Shown piece after piece: positions 15,768 through 24,345 of a stretch of 64,000 nucleotides of DNA (position 1 is the first letter of the stretch; the number at the start of each line of letters is the position of its first letter). The position numbers and the translations under genes are program-made. The stretch covers positions 1,364,001 through 1,428,000 of the forward strand of contig NZ_CP128360.1 of the NCBI RefSeq assembly GCF_030345095.1, read 5' to 3'. The stretch is from Solwaraspora sp. WMMA2056 (lineage in GTDB: Bacteria; Actinomycetota; Actinomycetes; Mycobacteriales; Micromonosporaceae). The notes below the pieces were generated by a model, which was not told the DNA's origin, ran no database searches, and saw only the letters and a list, made by a program, of their open reading frames with translations.

Positions 15768-16177
15768 CCGTGGGCCAGCGTCGGTCGGATCCTGCAGCCG
15801 GCGACCGGCAGCGGGGCAGTGCCAGCCTGTGGCTGCTCGCGGTCGGGTTGACGCTGGTCGCCGCCGGTACGGCCGGCGCGCTGATCGGTGCGGTCCGCCT
15901 CGCCCGCCAGCAGGCCTCGGTGGCGGCCGACCTGGCCGCCCTGGCCGGTGCCGCCCGGGTGTTCGCCGGCCCCGACGTCGCCTGTGCCCGGGCGGCCGAG
16001 GTCGCCGGGCGCAACGGCGGACGGCTGCGGGTCTGCACCGTCGACGGGCTGGAGGTCGTCGTCACTGTCGCGGTGACGCTGCCACCGGCCACCGGCCTCG
16101 ACCTGCCGGTGACCGCCACCGCCCGTGCCGGGCCGCTGCGGGCCGATCCATGGGGAGGCGCCGACGCGCAGGACTGA
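15764..16177 (+). CDS. Rv3654c-type TadE/TadG-like protein
   Basis: A 137-residue protein. RQRGSASLWLLAVGLTLVAAGTAGALIGAV is a leader plus membrane helix, followed by a conserved Ala-rich part with two Cys (VACARAAEVAGRNGGRLRVCTVDG) likely bridged outside the cell. This is the TadE-like protein of the actinobacterial helicase/secretion neighbourhood. GTG 15764 overlaps the preceding stop. It is the last gene of the tad operon. Confidence 0.82.
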   Translation: MTVGQRRSDPAAGDRQRGSASLWLLAVGLTLVAAGTAGALIGAVRLARQQASVAADLAALAGAARVFAGPDVACARAAEVAGRNGGRLRVCTVDGLEVVVTVAVTLPPATGLDLPVTATARAGPLRADPWGGADAQD

Positions 16178-16185
16178 GCCGGAGA

Positions 16186-16398
16186 TCAGCGGGCCGGACC
16201 GTCGGCGGTGGTGGCGTGCATCGCCCAGCGGGAGATGACCTGATGGATGTTGTAGAGGCGTTGCTGGATCAGCTCGAGACGTTCGGCCTGGGCCAGGGAC
16301 GCGTACGCCTGGGCCAGGGCTATCTGCTGGTCGACGGTGAGGTTCTGCTGGTCGATCGAGTAGAGCAACTCGACGGTCTCGGTCACTGTGTCGGCCAC
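16186..16398 (-). CDS. Small conserved-looking orphan protein
   Basis: A 70-residue, Gln/Leu-rich, probably all-helical protein: ELLYSIDQQNLTVDQQIALAQAYASLAQAERLELIQQRLY. I do not recognise a family. It has a good ribosome binding site (GGAGGAGAA) before ATG 16398. A CebR/CelR-like operator sits 24-37 bp upstream, suggesting sugar-responsive control. It is transcribed against the tad operon, between it and the helicase, and converges with tad only 8 bp from that operon's last stop. Confidence 0.6.
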   Translation of the reverse strand: MADTVTETVELLYSIDQQNLTVDQQIALAQAYASLAQAERLELIQQRLYNIHQVISRWAMHATTADGPAR

Positions 16399-16421
16399 GG
16401 CGTTCTCCTCCGGCGACGTGC

Positions 16422-16435
16422 TGGAAGCGCTCCCA
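16422..16435. promoter_or_regulatory. CebR/CelR-like LacI-family operator
   Basis: TGGAAGCGCTCCCA differs at one position from TGGGAGCGCTCCCA, the binding site of cellobiose-responsive CebR/CelR in Streptomyces and Thermobifida. It lies just upstream of the 16398 start. Confidence 0.6.
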
Positions 16436-16477
16436 TGACCTAATCTATCCAGATCAGCTGAGATCTATGCCAGCAAA

Positions 16478-18949
16478 TCAACCAGGATCCGATGGTTGAT
16501 CGGCCGATGTCTGCGGCAGGTTCGTCAACACCACGTCCAGCACCCGCACCGCGTCGGCCTTGCCCAGCGGGTTGTTGCCGTTGCCGCACTTGGGTGACTG
16601 GACGCACGACGGGCAGCCGGTCTCGCAGCCGCAGGCGGCGATCAGGTCACGGGTGGCACCGAGCCAGGTGCGGGCCGCCCGGTACGCCCGTTCGGCGAAG
16701 CCGGCACCACCGGGGTGGCCGTCGTAGACGAACACGGTCGGTGCCTCGGTGTCGGCGTGCGACGCCGTGGACAGGCCGCCGATGTCCCACCGGTCGCAGG
16801 TGGCGACCAGCGGCAGCAGGCCGATCGCCGCGTGTTCGGCGGCGTGCAGCGCACCCGGTACGTCGGCCGGGTCGATCCCGGCGGCGGCGAGCGCGGCCGG
16901 CGACGCCGTGAACCACACCGCGACGGTACGCAGCTGCCGGGCCGGCAGGTCCAGCGGTCGGGTGTCCAGTACCTCGCCCGAGCCGATCCGCCGCCGCTGA
17001 TAGGAGACGATCTGGCTGGTCACGTCGACGTCACCGACGAACAGGCCGACCGGTCCGGCGTCGCGGTACTCGCGTACCGACACGACCGACAGTGAGGTCA
17101 CCTCGCGGGCGTGGGTCGACCAGTCCGGCTCCTCGGCGTGCACCAGGGCGTAGGCGTCGGCCAGGTCGAGGTCGTCGACGACGTACGACACGCCCTGGTG
17201 CAGGTAGACCGCGCCGGGGTGGACCAGAAAGTGCGACGAGCCGGGGTCGACGGTGCCCAGCAGCCGCCCGGTGGCCTCCTCCACCACCTGGACCGGCGCG
17301 CCGCCCTCACCGCGCAGGTCCACGTCGGGTCGACCCGCCGCCGTCCAGTACCAGCCGGTCGGCCGACGGCGCAGCAGCCCGGCCGCGACCAGTTCGTCCA
17401 GCGTCTGCTTGACCACCGCGCCGCCGAACAGTTCGACGTCGGCCGAGGTGAGCGCCCCTTCGGCGGCGGCGCAGCACAGTTGCGGCCCGAGCACGTACGG
17501 GTTCGTGGGGTCGAGCACGGTGGCTTCGACCGGCCGGCCGAAGACCGCCTCCGGGTGGTGCACGAGGTACGTGTCGAGCGGGTCGTCGCGGGCGATCAGC
17601 ACCGCGAGGGCCTCCCGTCCGGCCCGGCCGGCGCGCCCCGCCTGCTGCCACAGCGACGCCCGGGTGCCGGGGTAGCCGCAGATCAGCACCGCGTCCAGAC
17701 CGACCAGGTCCACGCCGAGTTCCAGCGCGTTGGTGGTGGCCATCCCGAGCAGTTCGCCGCTGGCCAGGGAGCGTTCCAGCGCGCGACGCTCCTCGGCGAG
17801 AAACCCGGCCCGGTACGCCGCCACCCGCGCGCCCAGCCCGGGGACCGCCTCGTCCAGGGCCCGGCGGGCGGTGGTGGCGACCACCTCGGCACCCCGCCGG
17901 GAACGGACGAACGCCAGCGTCCGTACCCCGGCGGAGACGGCGTCGGCGAGCAGGTCGGCGCTTTCCCGCAGGGCGGAGCGGCGGGCCGGGGTGAGGTCCT
18001 CGGTGTCGGCGCGGGCGCCGGGCAGCAACGGCGGCTCCCACAGGGCGAACGTCACCGCGCCCCGAGGCGCCCCGTCCTCGGTCACCGCCGTCACCGGCAG
18101 CCCGGTCAGCTGCCCGGCGGACTGCTCCGGCGCACCGGAGGTGGCCGACGCGAGAACGAACGTCGGCCCGGCCCGGCCGTCGACCCCGGCCCGGCCGGCA
18201 GCGCCAGTCCGGCCGTCGACCCCGCCCCGGCGGGCAGCGGGTACGCCGGCCTGCTGGCGGACCCGGCCGTACCGCTCGGTCTGTCGGCGCAGCCGACGCA
18301 GTACGTGTGCCACGTGGGAGCCGAAGACCCCCCGGTAGCTGTGGCATTCGTCGACGATCACGTACGTCAGCCGGCGCAGGAACTGCGACCAGCCGTTGTG
18401 CCCCGGCAGGATGCCCCGGTGCAGCATGTCCGGGTTGGTCAGCACGAAGCGGGCGTGCTGGCGGATCCAGGCCCGTTCGCTCTGCGGGGTGTCGCCGTCG
18501 TAGCAGGCCGGTCGGACGCCGTCCAGACCGAGCCCGGCGACGGTCCGCAGCTGGTCGGCCGCGAGTGCCTTGGTCGGTGCCAGGTAGAGCACGGTGGCCC
18601 GGGGGTCGGCCAGCAGCGTCGCCAGCGCCGGCAGCAGGTACGCCAACGATTTTCCCGAACCGGTGCCGGTGGCGACGACGACGTGGCGTCCGGCGCGGGC
18701 CAGCTCGGCGGCGTACGCCTGATGTTGCCAGGGCCGGTCGACCCCACGGGCCGCCAGCGCCGCGCGCAGCTGGTCCGGCACCCAGTCGGGCCACGGCACG
18801 CTCACCCCGTCCCGGGCCGGCAGCCGCTCGACATGGGTGACCGCGTCCGGCCCCTGCCGGGGCAGCTGCCCGCCGGCCCGCCAGCGGCGCAGCAACCCCG
18901 CCGGGTCCGGTGCCGGCCCAGGCGTTACGGTGGCGGGTGAGGTCACCAC
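16478..18949 (-). CDS. DECH-box helicase of the secretion neighbourhood
   Basis: A superfamily 2 helicase of about 823 residues. Walker A is [17 protein letters not shown] and motif Ia is [11 protein letters not shown]. Motif II is [11 protein letters not shown] (DECH rather than DEAH), motif III is VLASATS, and motif VI is [11 protein letters not shown]. The C-terminus has a four-Cys cluster ([16 protein letters not shown]), a probable metal site of the MrfA/YprA-like group, which acts in DNA repair. The position between tad genes and bldG matches Mycobacterium and Streptomyces. The start is uncertain: GTG 18949 gives the family-like N-terminus. The segment around 18150-18240 repeats [10 protein letters not shown]-type residues, a low-complexity insertion. 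Confidence 0.9.
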   Translation of the reverse strand: MVTSPATVTPGPAPDPAGLLRRWRAGGQLPRQGPDAVTHVERLPARDGVSVPWPDWVPDQLRAALAARGVDRPWQHQAYAAELARAGRHVVVATGTGSGKSLAYLLPALATLLADPRATVLYLAPTKALAADQLRTVAGLGLDGVRPACYDGDTPQSERAWIRQHARFVLTNPDMLHRGILPGHNGWSQFLRRLTYVIVDECHSYRGVFGSHVAHVLRRLRRQTERYGRVRQQAGVPAARRGGVDGRTGAAGRAGVDGRAGPTFVLASATSGAPEQSAGQLTGLPVTAVTEDGAPRGAVTFALWEPPLLPGARADTEDLTPARRSALRESADLLADAVSAGVRTLAFVRSRRGAEVVATTARRALDEAVPGLGARVAAYRAGFLAEERRALERSLASGELLGMATTNALELGVDLVGLDAVLICGYPGTRASLWQQAGRAGRAGREALAVLIARDDPLDTYLVHHPEAVFGRPVEATVLDPTNPYVLGPQLCCAAAEGALTSADVELFGGAVVKQTLDELVAAGLLRRRPTGWYWTAAGRPDVDLRGEGGAPVQVVEEATGRLLGTVDPGSSHFLVHPGAVYLHQGVSYVVDDLDLADAYALVHAEEPDWSTHAREVTSLSVVSVREYRDAGPVGLFVGDVDVTSQIVSYQRRRIGSGEVLDTRPLDLPARQLRTVAVWFTASPAALAAAGIDPADVPGALHAAEHAAIGLLPLVATCDRWDIGGLSTASHADTEAPTVFVYDGHPGGAGFAERAYRAARTWLGATRDLIAACGCETGCPSCVQSPKCGNGNNPLGKADAVRVLDVVLTNLPQTSADQPSDPG

Positions 18950-19084
18950 TGCACTCTCGCACTGGTGTGCGGACGTCGGCACCCCGGGGGCGCACGCGGT
19001 CGACGGACCGGCAGCCGCGCGGCGCGGGTGTGCCGGTCGGTGGTTAGATGCCAACAGCACGCGTCGCAGCCGAGGAGGAGACCG

Positions 19085-19456
19085 ATGGAGCTGTCGTTGT
19101 CGACTCGCACGGCGGGCGAGCACACGGTGCTGGAAGTCGGCGGCGAGGTGGACGTCTACACCGCTCCACGCCTGCGGGAGCGGCTGATCGAGCTGATCGA
19201 CGCCGGCAGTCGCAAGATCGTGGTGGATCTGCGGCGGGTCGACTTCCTCGACTCCACCGGACTCGGTGTGCTGGTCGGCGCGCTCAAGCGGCTGCGCCCC
19301 GCTGGCGGCACCTTCGGGCTGGTCTGCGACAAGGAGCCGCTGTTGAAGATCTTCCGGATCACCGCGCTGGACCAGGTCTTCCCGATCTTCCCGACGGTCG
19401 AGGCCGCCACCGGCGACGGACCGGACGGCCCACTCGGCGTAGCTCCGACGGCGTGA
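19085..19456 (+). CDS. bldG: Anti-sigma factor antagonist, BldG-type
   Basis: A 123-residue STAS-domain protein: [17 protein letters not shown], then the phosphorylation loop [19 protein letters not shown] in which Ser in DST is the known phosphoacceptor of SpoIIAA/BldG proteins. The N-terminus MELSLSTRT and the end of the domain ([16 protein letters not shown]) are very close to Streptomyces BldG, which controls development and stress sigma factors. ATG 19085 follows GAGGAGGAG. The partner anti-sigma gene starts inside its stop (TGATG), and the helicase gene lies divergently upstream, as in Streptomyces. Confidence 0.93.
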   Translation: MELSLSTRTAGEHTVLEVGGEVDVYTAPRLRERLIELIDAGSRKIVVDLRRVDFLDSTGLGVLVGALKRLRPAGGTFGLVCDKEPLLKIFRITALDQVFPIFPTVEAATGDGPDGPLGVAPTA

Positions 19457-19890
19457 TGGCCACGGTCCGCCTGTCGTTCTCCCCGGCACCGGTGCACGTG
19501 CGCACCGCGCGCCTGGTCGGCGTCGCTGTCGCGCGTCGTGCCGGTGTCGCCGAGGAGCTGCTCGACGAGGTGCGGTTGGCGATCGGTGAGGCGTGCACCC
19601 GGGCGGTCGCCCTGCACCGCCAGTACGGGCTGGCCGACCTGGTGCAGGTCGAGATGTCCGATGAGGAGACGTACACCGTACGGGTGATCGACCGGGCGCC
19701 GATCGAGGCCGGTCTGGGGCTCAGTGCGTTGCCGCCGGACGAGCTGGCCGACGAGTCGCTGACCGACGAGGCGTTGACCGTCGGCGTGGGCTTCGCGCTG
19801 CTGGCCGGCTTCGTCGAGGATCTGCAGGTGCGCCCGGTCGACGAGGGCATCGGCACCGAGGTACGGATGGTCTGGCCGGTCGGCCGCTGA
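19456..19890 (+). CDS. Anti-sigma factor (RsbW/HATPase-like), BldG partner
   Basis: A 144-residue protein. LDEVRLAIGEACTRAVALH is the N-box of the GHKL kinase fold used by SpoIIAB/RsbW anti-sigma factors (Glu-Ala-Cys in place of Glu-Ala-x-x-Asn). TVRVIDRAP fits the G1 region (DxGxG), degenerate here. By position it corresponds to ApgA of Streptomyces. The degenerate ATP site suggests weak kinase activity, which is inference. ATG 19456 is coupled to bldG. Confidence 0.85.
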   Translation: MATVRLSFSPAPVHVRTARLVGVAVARRAGVAEELLDEVRLAIGEACTRAVALHRQYGLADLVQVEMSDEETYTVRVIDRAPIEAGLGLSALPPDELADESLTDEALTVGVGFALLAGFVEDLQVRPVDEGIGTEVRMVWPVGR

Positions 19891-20032
19891 TCCCGCTGAT
19901 CCCGTTGCACGCAGCCGCTGGATCGTGCCGTTGGGCGGTCCATCGATGCCACCCACCGCAGCGTCGATGCCACTGAGCGCAATGTCGGCGAGTGCCCCCA
20001 AACCGACGAAGATCAACATCGGTCGTCACATA

Positions 20033-20053
20033 ATTCTCGCTGCCTGCGAGAAT
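20033..20053. promoter_or_regulatory. 21-bp inverted repeat upstream of hppA
   Basis: Perfect 8-bp arms ATTCTCGC and GCGAGAAT with a 5-nt spacer, about 27 bp before the predicted -35 element. A candidate operator. Confidence 0.4.
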
Positions 20054-20079
20054 GATCCACAACTCGGTGGGTAGACGGT

Positions 20080-20109
20080 GTGACCTGGCTTACCTCGGGC
20101 CGCTAGAGT
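20080..20109 (+). promoter_or_regulatory. Predicted hppA promoter
   Basis: -35 GTGACC (20080-20085) and -10 TAGAGT (20104-20109) are separated by 18 bp. About 125 nt of leader follow to the ATG. Confidence 0.4.
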
Positions 20110-20239
20110 ACGCGGGTTATCACCAACTGTCCTGGCCCCACAAACCGTGGGCGCCAGCAGACCTCGTTGCTCCCCGCGTGGAGTCGCCCCGACGGTTCGT
20201 CCACCGGCCGGGGCGAGCGTTCGGTACAGGAGGACACTG

Positions 20240-22630
20240 ATGTCCGGGACCACCTTGGCCGCCGAAGGCGGCGGGCTGTCCCTTACCGGCTCACACCTGA
20301 CGTATGTCGTCATCGCCGCGGTCATCGCGCTGGTGGCACTGGGTTTCGCCGCCGCCCTGGTACGGGCGGTGCTGGCGACCGGTAAGGGCACCACGAACAT
20401 GCAGGAGATCGCCGGCGCCGTGCAGGAAGGCGCGTCGGCGTACCTGTTCCGCCAATTCAAGACCCTCGGCGTGTTCGTCGTACTCGCCGTCGTACTGCTG
20501 TTCCTGCTGCCCGTCCACGAGACACAGGGCAGCGAGACGATGGTGAAGATCGGCCGGTCCGTCTTCTTCGTGGTGGGCGCGGTGTTCAGCGCCTTCATCG
20601 GCGGCGCCGGGATGGCCCTGGCCACCCGGGCGAACCTGCGGGTCGCCGCCGCCGCCGGGACCGGCCAGGGCGGCCGGGAGAACGCGATGAAGATCGCCTT
20701 CCGCACCGGCGGTGTGGTCGGCTTCCTGACCGTGGGTCTCGGCCTGTTCGGCGCGGCCCTGGTGGTGGTCATCTACCGGGTCGACGCGCCGACCGTCCTC
20801 GAGGGCTTCGGCTTCGGCGCCGCCCTGCTGGCCATGTTCATGCGGGTCGGCGGCGGCATCTTCACCAAGGCCGCCGACGTCGGCGCCGACCTGGTCGGCA
20901 AGGTGGAGCAGGGCATCCCGGAGGACGACGCCCGTAACCCGGCGACCATCGCCGACAACGTGGGCGACAACGTGGGTGACTGCGCCGGCATGGCCGCCGA
21001 CCTGTTCGAGTCGTACGCGGTGACCCTGGTCGCCGCCCTGATCCTGGGCCGGGCCGCGTTCGGCGAGGAGGGCCTGGTCTTCCCGCTGATCGTCTCCACC
21101 ATCGGCGCGGTGATCGCGCTGTTCGGCGTACTGATCACCCGGCTGCGCCCGTCGGACCGCAACGGCATGGTGGCGATCAACCGGGCCTTCTTCACCTCGG
21201 CGGTCCTCGCCGCCGTACTGGTCGCCATCGCCGCCTTCCTCTACCTGCCCGGCAGCTGGACCGACCTGCTCGGCGACGACTGGCGTACGCAACTCGGCGT
21301 CGACGACGGCGTGGACCTGCCGCTGTCCCCGGCCGGCCTGGCCATCGGCTCCGTGATCATCGGTATCGTGCTGGCCGCCGCGATCCAGCTGCTCACCGGC
21401 TACTTCACCGAGGTGCACCGCCGCCCGGTGCAGGACATCGGCAAGAGCTCGCTGACCGGCCCGGCCACCGTCATCCTGGCCGGCATCAGCGTCGGCCTGG
21501 AGTCGGCCGTCTACTCGGCGCTGCTGGTCGGCGCCGCCGTGTTCGGCGCGTTCCTGCTCGGCGGCGGCTCCATCACCCTGTCGCTGTTCGCCGTGGCGCT
21601 GGCCGGCACCGGTCTGCTCACCACGGTCGGCGTGATCGTGGCGATGGACACCTTCGGCCCGATCTCCGACAACGCGCAGGGCATCGCCGAGATGTCCGGC
21701 GACATCGACGAGGCCGGTGCCCGGACCCTCACCGAGCTGGACGCGGTCGGCAACACCACCAAGGCGATCACCAAGGGCATCGCGATCGCGACCGCCGTAC
21801 TCGCCGCGACCGCGCTGTTCGGCTCCTACACCGACACGGTCAGCATCGCCCTCAACGACGCCGGCATCGACGACGTACCGGCGTACCTCGCCGACTCGCT
21901 CAACGTCGCCAACCCGGGCAACCTGGTCGGTCTGATCATCGGTGCCGCGGTGGTCTTCCTCTTCTCCGGCCTGGCGATCAACGCGGTGTCGCGCTCCGCC
22001 GGCGCCGTCGTGATGGAGGTCCGTCGCCAGTTCCGGGAGCACCCCGGAATCATGGAACGGACCGAACGGCCGGAGTACGGCAAGGTCGTCGACATCTGCA
22101 CCCGCGACGCCCAGCGGGAACTGCTCACCCCGGGTCTGCTGGCGGTGCTGGCACCGATCGCGGTCGGCTTCGGCCTGGGCGCCGGTGCGCTCGCCGCGTA
22201 CCTGGCCGGTGCGATCGGCACCGGTGTGCTGATGGCGGTCTTCCTGGCCAACTCCGGTGGTGCCTGGGACAACGCCAAGAAGCTGGTCGAGGACGGCGCG
22301 CACGGCGGCAAGGGCTCCGAGGCGCACGCGGCGACGGTCATCGGCGACACCGTCGGCGACCCGTTCAAGGACACCGCCGGCCCGGCGATCAACCCGCTGC
22401 TGAAGGTGATGAACCTGGTGGCGCTGCTGATCGCGCCCGCCGTGATCATGTGGGGTGTCGGGACCGACCAGAACGACCCGCTGCGGATCACCATCGCCGT
22501 GGTGGCCACGCTGATCGTGGTGGCCGCCGTGGTGTTCACCAAGCGCAAGCCGATGGCGATGGGCGAGAACATCGGCGACGGCCCGGCCGGCGGCGCGACC
22601 GGCTCGGAGACGGAGCGGGTGAGCGTCTGA
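20240..22630 (+). CDS. hppA: Membrane-bound proton-pumping pyrophosphatase
   Basis: A 796-residue polytopic membrane enzyme that hydrolyses pyrophosphate and pumps H+. The PPi site is seen in GGGIFTKAADVGADLVGKVEQGIPEDDARNPATIADNVGDNVGD (broken here for citation: key parts are KAADVGADLVGK and DNVGDNVGD) and again in DTVGDPFKDTAGP near the C-terminus. GNTTKAITKG carries Lys where K+-dependent pumps have Ala, so this is predicted to be a K+-independent H+-PPase. ATG 20240 follows AGGAGGAC. A strong hairpin ends the gene. In Streptomyces it also lies between bldG and topA. Confidence 0.96.
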   Translation: MSGTTLAAEGGGLSLTGSHLTYVVIAAVIALVALGFAAALVRAVLATGKGTTNMQEIAGAVQEGASAYLFRQFKTLGVFVVLAVVLLFLLPVHETQGSETMVKIGRSVFFVVGAVFSAFIGGAGMALATRANLRVAAAAGTGQGGRENAMKIAFRTGGVVGFLTVGLGLFGAALVVVIYRVDAPTVLEGFGFGAALLAMFMRVGGGIFTKAADVGADLVGKVEQGIPEDDARNPATIADNVGDNVGDCAGMAADLFESYAVTLVAALILGRAAFGEEGLVFPLIVSTIGAVIALFGVLITRLRPSDRNGMVAINRAFFTSAVLAAVLVAIAAFLYLPGSWTDLLGDDWRTQLGVDDGVDLPLSPAGLAIGSVIIGIVLAAAIQLLTGYFTEVHRRPVQDIGKSSLTGPATVILAGISVGLESAVYSALLVGAAVFGAFLLGGGSITLSLFAVALAGTGLLTTVGVIVAMDTFGPISDNAQGIAEMSGDIDEAGARTLTELDAVGNTTKAITKGIAIATAVLAATALFGSYTDTVSIALNDAGIDDVPAYLADSLNVANPGNLVGLIIGAAVVFLFSGLAINAVSRSAGAVVMEVRRQFREHPGIMERTERPEYGKVVDICTRDAQRELLTPGLLAVLAPIAVGFGLGAGALAAYLAGAIGTGVLMAVFLANSGGAWDNAKKLVEDGAHGGKGSEAHAATVIGDTVGDPFKDTAGPAINPLLKVMNLVALLIAPAVIMWGVGTDQNDPLRITIAVVATLIVVAAVVFTKRKPMAMGENIGDGPAGGATGSETERVSV

Positions 22631-22635
22631 CCCGT

Positions 22636-22692
22636 CCGGTGGCCCCGGGCGGCCCGCGCACCCCTCGCGGGTGGGCCGCCCGGGGCCACCGG
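22636..22692 (+). terminator. Strong GC hairpin after hppA
   Basis: Perfect 20-bp arms (22636-22655 and 22673-22692) start 5 bp after the hppA stop. There is no T-run, common for actinomycete terminators. Confidence 0.75.
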
Positions 22693-22746
22693 CATCGACG
22701 TATCGTGCCACCGGCGGCGGGCCGTACGGCTGTCGGCGCCGGTGCG

Positions 22747-22752
22747 TACGCT
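22747..22752 (+). promoter_or_regulatory. -10 element of a leaderless transcript
   Basis: TACGCT, 7 nt before ATG 22760, supports that start for the lipoprotein gene. Confidence 0.5.
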
Positions 22753-22759
22753 GCACATC

Positions 22760-23305
22760 ATGGGAGCGCACCACGTGGGATCCACCGCCCGGACCACAGT
22801 GGTGCTCGTCGTCGCCGTACTGACTCTGGCCGCCTGCGGCGGTGGGCCGAGCCCGGTCATGTGGGCCGCCGAGGTCTGCACCGCGCTGCGCCCGTGGCGG
22901 GCGGAGATCAGCAACCTGACCAGCAGCACCCAGCAGCAGATGACGGCGCAGACCACCCCGGCGCAGGCCCAGGAGAACCTGGTGCGGCTGCTCGCCGGGG
23001 CGGAGGCCGCCACCGAGACCGCCCGGACCCGGGTGGCCGACGCCGGGATCCCCGACGCCGACCAGGGCGAGCAGGTCGCCGCCGGCTTCGTCGCGTCGCT
23101 GAGTGCGGTCCGGGACGCGTACGGCAAGGCCGAGGAAGGTATCGCCGGGCTGGACGCCAGCGGCCCGTCGGACACCTTCTACGACGGGGTCGAGGCGGTG
23201 CTGGCGACGCTCACCGACGACTACCAGCGCAGCGCGTTGGACACCAGCTCGTTGGATTCCGCCGAACTGAACCGGGCCTTCGACGAGGTCCCGGAGTGTC
23301 GCTGA
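22760..23305 (+). CDS. Small lipoprotein of unknown function
   Basis: A 181-residue lipoprotein. The signal peptide ends in the lipobox VLTLAAC (Cys26), so the protein is anchored on the outer face of the membrane. The mature part is helical and acidic, with an early Cys (AAEVCTALRPW) and a final Cys (VPECR) that may form a disulfide. No domain is recognised. I chose ATG 22760 over GTG 22742 because of the -10 box 7 nt upstream. The next gene overlaps its end by 10 bp. Confidence 0.78.
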   Translation: MGAHHVGSTARTTVVLVVAVLTLAACGGGPSPVMWAAEVCTALRPWRAEISNLTSSTQQQMTAQTTPAQAQENLVRLLAGAEAATETARTRVADAGIPDADQGEQVAAGFVASLSAVRDAYGKAEEGIAGLDASGPSDTFYDGVEAVLATLTDDYQRSALDTSSLDSAELNRAFDEVPECR

Positions 23306-23919
23306 CCCCGCCGGTCGAGCCGTCCGCCGGTGCCCTGACCGCGCGGCAGTTGTCCCTGTTCGGGGTGGCGGCGGTCGATCCGACGCCGGGCGATCTGGCG
23401 GGCCTGCTCGCCGGGCCGGGCCGGATCACCCGGATGGGCGGTACGGTCCGGGTGTCGGTGCGGGTCGACCATCCCTGGCGGGTGCACGTGCTGGTGGCCG
23501 AGCTGCGGCTGCGCGGGTTGACGCCGAGCTGGCGGCAGCTGCCGGAGGGCGGCGGCCTGGTGGTGCGGACCGCCTACACGGCGGTGCTGGCCCGGTTGGG
23601 CACCGACTGGCTGCGTCCACCGCTGCTGGTCAAGCGGCCACCGGCGGGCTTTCACCTGGCCGGGCAGCGGCTCCGGCTGTGGGCCGCCGCCGCTGGCCTG
23701 CGCGACCAGCTCGGCTACCGGCTCGGCCTGGACGCGGCGGACGCCGACAACTGGCCCCAGGTGGGTGCGGCGCTCGCCGCGATCGGCCTGCCGGCGGTGC
23801 TGCTCGACGCCGGGTCGGGTGGTCCGGCGTACCGGATCGTCGGCCGGCGGCGGCTGACCCGGCTGACGGAGCTGCTCGGCGACCGGCCCGCCGCCGCCCC
23901 GGTCGACGGCTGGGCGTGA
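23296..23919 (+). CDS. Hypothetical protein of the topA neighbourhood
   Basis: A 207-residue soluble protein of unknown function. RQLSLFGVAAVDPTPGDLAGLLAGPG at the start and LVKRPPAGFHLAGQRLRLWAAAAG in the middle are the most distinctive parts (each stretch shown in full is otherwise featureless). VRVDHPWRVHVLVAELRLRGL suggests an alpha/beta fold. Proteins with this layout lie upstream of topA in other actinomycetes. GTG 23296 overlaps the lipoprotein gene. A tandem repeat starting at its own stop codon follows. Confidence 0.7.
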   Translation: MSLTPPVEPSAGALTARQLSLFGVAAVDPTPGDLAGLLAGPGRITRMGGTVRVSVRVDHPWRVHVLVAELRLRGLTPSWRQLPEGGGLVVRTAYTAVLARLGTDWLRPPLLVKRPPAGFHLAGQRLRLWAAAAGLRDQLGYRLGLDAADADNWPQVGAALAAIGLPAVLLDAGSGGPAYRIVGRRRLTRLTELLGDRPAAAPVDGWA

Positions 23920-23968
23920 CGCGGGGAGAGCTGGGCGTGACGCGGGGAGCTGGGCGTGACGCGGGGGA
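23910..23968 (+). repeat. Short tandem repeat, three units
   Basis: Three copies of CTGGGCGTGACGCGGGGA (lengths 21, 19 and about 18 bp). The first contains the stop codon of the preceding gene, so slippage has copied the gene end. The palindromic element begins at once after it. Confidence 0.8.
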
Positions 23969-24044
23969 CAGGTACGGTTTTCGTCGGTATTCCTGTGAGG
24001 AATATTTATTCCCTACAGGAATACTGCTGGAAAGCAGTACCTGT
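23968..24044. repeat. Palindromic repeat element, copy 1
   Basis: The core is two 17-bp hairpins: TATTCCTGTGAGGAATA (23988-24004) and TATTCCCTACAGGAATA (24007-24023). An outer pair ACAGGTAC / GTACCTGT (23968-23975, 24037-24044) and a CTGCT-ggaa-AGCAG hairpin complete it. The first 17-mer is identical to one at 63090-63106. No coding function is visible. It lies about 300 bp upstream of topA. Confidence 0.8.
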
Positions 24045-24345
24045 ACGGTGGGCGGGCAGGTGCCGGCCAGAGTCACTGGCCGGGTTCGATCCGGTGCGGT
24101 GCGCCACGTCACGCCCACCGTTCGGTGTACCGTGTCGCCGTTGGTGCGGTGGGTACGAGCTGGTTCAGCGTCGGGCGGGCTGCTGGTCGGCTGCAACGGA
24201 ACAACCGGACGACCGAGGCGAATCGGGCGTACGGCTGGTGTGCGTGTGCCCCACTGGCCCCGGGTTCGCGTTACGTTGGACGTCGTGACTGTCGCCCGCC
24301 CGCCGTGGCGGGCGCCGGTCGATCTGGGCCGAGGTCAGGAGAGAA
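24045..24345. other. Upstream region of topA
   Basis: No gene seen. It contains a hairpin CCGGCCAG-agtca-CTGGCCGG (24063-24083) and a TACGTT box (24272-24277) that could start a topA transcript with about 60 nt leader. Confidence 0.4.

Larger units (their letters stand above)
19891..20239. other. Intergenic region and hppA leader
   Basis: No gene seen. It contains a palindrome ATTCTCGC-tgcct-GCGAGAAT (20033-20053), a probable promoter (20080-20109) and a leader of about 125 nt before hppA. No known riboswitch was recognised in the leader. Confidence 0.5.

Noticed and set aside
20291-22774. An 827-codon minus-strand frame opposite hppA
   Set aside because: His/Asp/Gln-rich shadow of the pyrophosphatase gene.
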